From Neoceratodus forsteri (Eukaryota; Chordata; Ceratodontiformes; Ceratodontidae), in NCBI GenBank assembly GCA_016271365.2, contig CM028132.1:1190263001-1190327000 (forward strand): a stretch of DNA of 64,000 nt. Direction: 5' to 3'. Below the pieces are notes generated by a model. The model saw only the letters and a program-made list of their open reading frames with translations, ran no database searches and was not told the DNA's origin. Positions 58,286 to 64,000 of this stretch are shown here, piece after piece. The translations under genes and the position numbers were made by a program. Each line of letters begins with the position of its first letter. Within the stretch, counting starts at the first letter, position 1.

Positions 58286-59525
58286 AATTATTTCTGTAAG
58301 GGTTTGAGAAAGGGTCCAGGCAGGACCAGAAATGCATCAGGCAAGTGCTTTTATCTGCCTTTAAGATGTGAATAAATTTACTTTTTTAAACATTCCATGG
58401 TGACAAGGTGGTGAGTGTCCAAGTTTTTTCTGTAGTCAGTTGCTTACAGTCACTTGATAGCCCACTTTGGGGTTCTCTTCCTCTCTAACTCATCTTTAGT
58501 CTGGCTTCGATTGACCGGGTTTTAGCCTTATCCCTTCCAGCACTACTTGCCATGATAAAATGTAGGGAGCCATGGAAGTTTGCCAGTGTTTTAAAGTATG
58601 GTGGTACCTCTGTGGAGGCACTTTTCTACAAAGGAACAGACCATGATAATATAGTCACTGGTTCACCCAATTAACTGATGTGTAGAGCATTGCAGTCCCA
58701 TGACGGCAACCTGAGTTCAGGAACCAGCCTGAGACACAGGCAACTGGGCAGCCAATGATTGAGGAGTGCTGCTGGTGGCAGTGTATTCTTGTTTGAAAGG
58801 GGTGGTGTGACGCTTCTGTGACATCAGGAACTTTGTGGTAGGGCCCAGCCATAAAGGAAGCTATATGCTGGCGAGGCCCTAGTGGCTCTAGTGTGTGCCA
58901 CACAATGGTGGAAGGGCAGCATTACAAGGGGGAAATACAACCTGACTCTGTCTCTGAATAACAGTCACAAGCTGGCAGACTCAGGCATTGCCCCACATAC
59001 AGTAGCTCACTGCCTGCCCTGAATCGCGATCGAGTCACTGGGGGAGGACGCCCCCACCTCCAAACCCCAGCCATGGAAGAAAGAACTGATGGAACTGGCA
59101 TATGAAGTGAGGGTAGTTGCAGATGGGGCCTCAGAGGTTGCCAGAGGAATGGAGCAGGGTGATGAGCCCAGGCCAGGGAAAAACACTGGATGAAAAAATA
59201 ATAAAATATAGTCACCATAGTACTGAAGATGATGGGCAAGTCTGAATCATGGAATCTTTTGTTACTCTGGTGAAAACTAAGGCTATTTATTTGTACAGTT
59301 AGATGTTATTAATATTAGACAGGTATGAAATAAAGAATGGCTAGAGTAAACACTGTCTTCCAAAGTATACCTTGCAGTGGTACTGCACTTTAGTGGTAAA
59401 AAAGCACACAAATGGCATAGGTATGAAACCAAAGTGTTTAACTCCGGATGAATAGCAGTAAAACTAATTCAGTGTACACTTAGCTGTAAGTTTGAGTGGT
59501 CATGGTGCTGCATGTTTCTTTCCAG
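58286..59525. other. end of the large intron
   Basis: At about 58305-58385, TTTGAGAAAGGGTCCAGGC, GGACC and AATAAATTTAC recall the 3' untranslated signature of Penelope-like or related retroelements (AAGG...GGACCGAAACG...AATAAA). This is weak. The rest shows no feature until the acceptor TTTCTTTCCAG. Confidence 0.35.
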
Positions 59526-59661
59526 GAACAGTATAGCTGCCTCAGCGGTGTGTGCCTTCAATCTCAGCGCCATCACGCAGGCATTTAATGGCCCTTTCAG
59601 ATACCAGGAGAATCCCAGATCAGCATGGATGTCGACCCCGAACCCCATTCCCAACTTTCAG
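59526..59661 (+). CDS. SEMA5B: semaphorin-5B, next sema-domain exon
   Basis: This 136-bp exon gives one base to the codon split with the exon at 8373-8658, then 45 codons, ending in phase 0. The acceptor is CTTTCCAG ending at 59525; the donor GTACAG starts at 59662. Encoded text includes NSIAASAVCAFNLSAITQAF, NGPFRYQENPRSAW and NPIPNFQ. From family knowledge, SEMA5B has CAFNLSAI, FNGPFRYQENPR and NPIPNFQ here, where SEMA5A has CVFNLSAI, FSGPFKYQEN and NPNPNFQ. It continues the beta-propeller. The next exon is not in the window. Confidence 0.93.
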
Positions 59662-60164
59662 GTACAGTGCAATACCCCAAATCGCTTTGATCTGGTTTAG
59701 TAACTGATGCAAAGAGCTCTGTGTTACATGTTTGTATTTGTTTCTACAATTTGTGTACAAGATTTACAGATGAAATTATATGGGGCATGTTGAGGGTGGA
59801 TGTCTGAGCTGCAGCAGTGAACGTGTGTGACTCCATCTGGCCTTTTCACATAGAGTGGTTGATTGTAAACATCCTAGCATTGCTGGTATAGAGGAAATTT
59901 GCATTTGTTGTGGAAAAGATGGGTTTTCATTGGGTTGAGTAGGAGAATAAAACTGATAATGAAAGCAGTCAGGAAGGAGAAGAGATGTCTTGGAATTTTT
60001 GCCTTGCACTGTGGTTTGAGGAATGGGTAAGGTATGGTGGCTGCTTGTTCTTTACAAATGTAGAAGGGATGGGATTGCAGTCTGTGCCACTTGCCCATGA
60101 ACAAATCGGTGCATAGATACTCTGGGCTGCTTAACTGACAGTCTTCTAAAAAAATTTCCCAGAT
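59662..60164. other. start of the following SEMA5B intron
   Basis: No gene or recognised repeat. Confidence 0.5.
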
Positions 60165-60410
60165 CACTATCTGAAGTTGTGCACTAGAGACCTGATCCCT
60201 ACCACGTGAGGTTTAATGGCAAGTCCTTACTTGCACCTCAGATACTCAGCAACATGGGGCGGAAGGCTTTTTCCTGCTATGCACCTAAGCTCTGGAATGC
60301 CTTGCCTGCACCTCTAAGAAAAGAGGAAACACATACCCAGTTTAAAAGAGAACTAAAACGGCACCTGTATAATGACCATGTATGTGCCTGTATTACATAA
60401 AATTGTTGTG
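60165..60410 (+). mobile_element. L2-like LINE C-terminal fragment
   Basis: Open 60206-60400 with MGRKAFSCYAPKLWNALPAP followed by LRKEETHTQFKRELKRHLY. This is the usual C-terminal end of L2/Jockey-type ORF2 (GxRxFSxxAPxLWNxLP...FKxxLKxxLF). The start and tail are lost. Confidence 0.78.
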
Positions 60411-60791
60411 CCTGAGTCAGCCTGTTGGCACTGGGGGCTGAGGCGTGGATGCCTTACCTTGTGCAGCTGAGTGACAGAGGGTTAGGGAATAACCTGGGTC
60501 TTGAGGAGCCAGCGGAGGGGGATTGAGAGAGGCCAGGTGGCTCCCTCTTCCCGAGTGGTTGTCTGCCCCAGTAGTTCCGGCTCCCGGGTGGAGGTCGAGG
60601 GAAGCATAGGTGAGGGGGTGGCAATGCCAAGGTGGAACGGAAAGGGCCAAACTGGTATCCAGCATACATGTATGCCTCCGCACATGCACGCACGTGTCTA
60701 CCGGGGTCTAGGGAGCAAAAAGGGGGAACCACAAAACTACTAAAAAAAAAAAAAAATTTTTGTGCCTACTGTTGTTTATCTCCTACTGTTA
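60411..60791. other. intron, no gene seen
   Basis: GC-richer; an A run at about 60743-60756 may be the tail of an unidentified insertion. No gene. Confidence 0.35.
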
Positions 60792-60911
60792 TATGAACAT
60801 ATGAAGAACCCAGCAGAAGAAGGCCATTTGGTCTATCAAGTCTGCTCATACTGCAGGGTCCACAGCTTGAGCTAATGTCCCTGCCCTCCTCCTCCCCTCC
60901 TCCCATCCTCC

Positions 60912-63605
60912 CTACCCATGATCCTTACCTTCCCCTGTGCCTATCCCAGTTCTCTTAAAGCTGCCCACTGTCTTCGACGATATGACCTCTTCCGGCAGCA
61001 CATTCCAAGTGTCCATCACCCTCTCTGTGAAGAAGTGCTTCCTGACCTCCCTCCTAAACCTCCCACCCTTCAGTTTAAGACTGTGCCCCCTCGTTTTATG
61101 GTTGCCACTTAGCTTAAAGAGATTCTCCTTATCAACCTTATTTATTCCTTTCAAGTGCTTGAAAGTCCCAATCATGTCCCCTCTCTCTTTCCTGTCCTCC
61201 AGGGGGTACATGTTCAGTGCCCTCAACCTCTCCTCGTATGCCTTACCCTGCTGACCTATCATCATCTTTGTAGCCCTTCTCTGAACCTTCTGCAGCTGGT
61301 TAATGTCCTTTTTGAGGTGTGGGCACCAGTACTGAACTCCATACTCTAGATGCAGCCTTACCAATGACCTGTACAAGGGCAGTATAACCTCCTGTCTCCT
61401 ACTACTGATCCCCCTAGATATACATCCCAGCATCTTGTTTGCCTTTGCTGCTGCTTTCTTGCACTGCATGGAGTGCTTCGGGTCACTAGTGATCATCACT
61501 CCCAGGTCCTTCTCCTTCTCTGATGCAGATACTCTGACTCCACCCAGGTAGTACTCTGTCCTGGGATTCTTGGCTCCAATATGCATAACTTTGTATTTCT
61601 TGGCATTGAAGCCAAGCTGCCAGATCTTGAACCACTTCCCCAGCTTTTCCAGTTCTTCCTGTAGGTCCTGTAACCCTTCCGTTGTGTCCACTCTCCCACT
61701 GAGCTTGGTGTCATCTGTGAATAGGCACAATTTGCCCTTAATGCCATCCCCAGTGTCACTGATGAAGGCATTGAACAACACCGGCCCCAGCACTGAGGCC
61801 TGCAGGACCCCACTGGTTACCTCTCTGGTGCCAGATAACTCTCCCTGTGCAACCGCCATCTAGGTCCTGTCCCCTCAGCCAGTTTTCCACCCATCTGGCC
61901 ATCTTTTTCCCACCAACTTCCTGATCAACCTTTTGTGGGGCACAACGTCAAAGGCCTTGCTGAAATCAAGATAGAGGATGTCTACCGCTTGGCCCCTGTC
62001 TGCTGTCTTAGTGACACAGTCAAAGAAGTCAATCAGATTTGTTTGACATGATCCCCCCCCCCCCAATGAACTCATGCTGCCTGGCATCCTGGAAACCATG
62101 CTCCTCGAGATATTCCACCAACCTTTCCTTTAGTATGGTCTCCATGAGCTTGCCCACAGTGGAGGTCAGACTGACTGGTCTGTAATTCCCTGGGTCATCC
62201 TTGGGACTGCTTTTGTGGAGGGGCACTACATGTGCTGTTATCCAGTCCTGCGGTACCACGCCTGACTCTAGTGAACTATTAAATAGGTCTGCCAGTGGCC
62301 CTGCCTGCTCCTCAGCTAGTTCCTTTAGTACCCTTGGATGTACTCTGTCTGGGCCTTGTGATTTGTCCACCTTCAATGCCAGCAACCCCTCCCTCACTCT
62401 ATCCTCCTCTATCACTACATGTGTTCCCCTCCCCCCCGCTCCTCTTTTCCCTCCTGAAGGCACTGGTCCATCCTTCTCCCTGGTGAAGATGGAACAGAAG
62501 TATTCATTTAGTATCTCTGCTTTTCCCCCATTATCCTCCACCCCTTTCTGAGCCTAACAATCCCTTCCTTCTTGTCTCTTTCTCACTTATATAGTGAAAG
62601 AAAGCCTTCTCCCCCTTCTTAATTCCTTCAGCTATCTGCAGCTCCTTCTGTACCTTTGCTCGCTTACTTGCCTCACTAGCCAACCTTAGGTAATTTTCCC
62701 TATCCACCTCTCTCTTGGTCTTCCTGAATTTTCTATAGGCTAACCTCTTTTCCCTTACTGCCTTAATGATGGACCACCTTTGGTCCACCTCCATATCTGC
62801 ACTGATACCTACCAGATGGCTCCTTAACACTTCGCCCATTTTCTTGAAGTCCACCCTCCTGAAATCCAAGATTTTGGTCTTGGTATTCTTTCCCTGCCCA
62901 TATCCAACTGGAACCACACTATGCAATGGTCACTTCCACCCAGTGGCTCCCTGACCATTATTTTCTGTACATGCTCCCCATTTGTGAGCACCAAATCAAG
63001 AATTGCCTCAGCTTTTGATGGTTCAGTGACGCCGAGTCAGGAACCTACTCTGCAGTCCTTCCAGGATCACCTGACTCCTAGCACATGTTTTGGAGGGTAT
63101 GCTCCAGCCCACCTTGGGCAGGTTGAAGTCTCCCACAATTACCACCTCTCCTTTCCCTGCAGCTTCCAGTATTTGTGAGCTCAGTTCCCTGTCCCTCTCC
63201 TCATACTGACTGGGGTGGTCTGTAAATCACTCCCAACCTCACCTTTCTCCCTCTATTGGACCTTAACTGAACCCATAATGCCTCCACCACCCCTTCCTCC
63301 CGACTCCTCCCTCGTGCAAGTTATTCCCTTCCTGATATAAACTGCCACCCCTCCTCCCTTCCTGGCTACCCTGTCCTTCTTGTATAGTTTATATCCAGGG
63401 TCGCAAGGTCCCAGTCATGGTGTGATGTTGCCCAAGTCTCAGTTACTGCAGCTATGTCCACCCTCCTGTCTGCTAATAGTGCCTGCAGGTCGTCCATCTT
63501 GTTTTCAAGACTCTGTAGATTCAGAGACACCACTCTCCACCTAGAATCTGACCTTCCTTCTCTTCCCTCTATTCTTCTATTCACATTTATTCCCTCTGTG
63601 TGCAC
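60912..63605 (-). pseudogene. CR1 ORF2, broken by homopolymer frameshift
   Basis: Endonuclease start at 63366-63605 (VDIAAVTETWATSHHDW). RT piece 62029-62541 (LKVDKSQGPDRVHPRVLKEL, NYRPVSLTS). Then a shift at a C run near 62050, where the GGGG residues stand in place of the usual FTKGRSC. The frame resumes with SCQTNLIDFFDCVTK and YLDFSKAFDVVPHKRL (catalytic Asp). The 315-codon piece 60912-61859 has the active site as LFTDDTKL (Thr where Ala is usual) and the typical CR1 C-terminus (VQYWCPHLKKDINQL). Confidence 0.85.
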
Positions 63606-63703
63606 CCCTCCACGTACCCTTGTTACCTGTTCCTCACCCCCTCTATCCTTTGCTAACTATGTTCTCACCCCTTCCACCTCCTCCCTCCAGACCTCATCCA
63701 TCA

Positions 63704-63922
63704 CTATTGGGGGAAGGTTCCCTGACCTCCTCCTCTTTGAGTCTCTGGGCCTGCACGCCTGCTGCCCCCTCCCCAGTAGTTTAAATTAAGTGTAATGGTT
63801 ATGTATTCCCCCAATTTGTCCCCGAGTACCCTCAAACCCTTCCTACTGAGGTGTAGCCTGTCTGGTGAAAATAGTGCTTTGTTTGACCAGATCTCCTCCC
63901 AGTCCCCAATACAGATAAACAT
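63704..63922 (-). pseudogene. CR1 ORF1 C-terminal end (esterase)
   Basis: SPDRLHLSRKGLRVLGDKL matches the last SGNH block (D-x-x-H) of the ORF1 esterase, as in 5466-5774. The N-terminal part lies outside the window to the right. Confidence 0.65.
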
Positions 63923-64000
63923 CTCCTCCCTGCACCGTTTCCTCAGCCAGTCATTAAAATCCTCTATTCTTCTTTTCCTGGCTGTGTTGGCTCTTGGTAC

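Larger units (their letters stand above)
8659..59525 (+). other. SEMA5B: SEMA5B intron, 50,867 bp
   Basis: The intron begins GTAAGT and ends TTTCTTTCCAG. Its ends are confirmed by phase: the upstream exon leaves GT, the downstream exon supplies G, giving the Val of the conserved TTNVNSIAAS. Nearly all recognisable content is transposable elements and palindromic repeats. No nested host gene was found. Confidence 0.9.
60792..64000 (-). mobile_element. second CR1-family LINE, antisense, cut by the window end
   Basis: Same organisation as 2416-6110. On the - strand the end of ORF1 (esterase) lies at 63922-63704, ORF2 endonuclease near 63605-62900, RT near 62541-61496, and the C-terminal domain to 60912. 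The short 3' end at about 60792 (TGAACATATGAAGAACCCAG on the + strand) parallels the one at 2416. The rest of ORF1 is beyond 64000. Its C-terminal 315-codon frame is intact, so it is younger or better preserved than the copy at 2416. Confidence 0.87.

Noticed and set aside
8373..59661. SEMA5A instead of SEMA5B
   Set aside because: [45 protein letters not shown] and NPIPNFQ fit SEMA5B better. A full-length comparison would settle it.

Overview
The window is vertebrate nuclear DNA, almost certainly tetrapod. It holds two consecutive coding exons of a class 5 semaphorin on the + strand, best matched to SEMA5B, and no other host gene that I can recognise. The exons lie at 8373-8658 and 59526-59661. 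Their splice phases fit exactly, so the 50,867-bp stretch between them is one intron. Both exons encode the middle of the extracellular sema domain. Long CR1 elements, a DIRS element, a PIF/Harbinger element, a Ty3/Gypsy element and tRNA-derived SINEs, together with the very large intron, suggest a repeat-rich amphibian (possibly a caecilian). That lineage guess is weak.

Layout: 1-1300, 3' part of a DIRS-type retrotransposon with an inverted repeat. 2416-6110, antisense CR1 with SGNH-esterase ORF1 and EN-RT ORF2. 7908-8100, tRNA-derived SINE. 8373-8658, SEMA5B exon. 9.4-35.8 kb, intron with several LINE copies, an ~2.8-kb TIR-bounded element with internal tandem repeats, two LTR copies in opposite orientations, and a striking set of long palindromes. 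35829-45696, complete antisense Ty3/Gypsy element with ~1.7-kb LTRs and PNMA-like Gag. 46287-53397, a 7.1-kb PIF/Harbinger DNA transposon with matching TIRs. 53.7-58.3 kb, more LINE and SINE fragments and one palindrome. 59526-59661, next SEMA5B exon. 60.8-64 kb, a second antisense CR1 running off the end of the window.

Two results deserve most attention. The Harbinger element encodes the expected DDE transposase and Myb/SANT-like protein, plus a third spliced gene (46789-47746, - strand) whose three exons join in phase and which resembles a second Myb/SANT-like protein. Separately, the intron carries at least nine long near-perfect palindromes. Several have a CpG in the apical loop, and some pairs share sequence, so they look like one or more families of foldback elements.

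The transposon genes carry stop codons and frameshifts, many at CpG-derived TGA codons or in homopolymer runs, so I call them pseudogenes. Inside the large intron, every element longer than about 2 kb with a coding orientation is antisense to SEMA5B.
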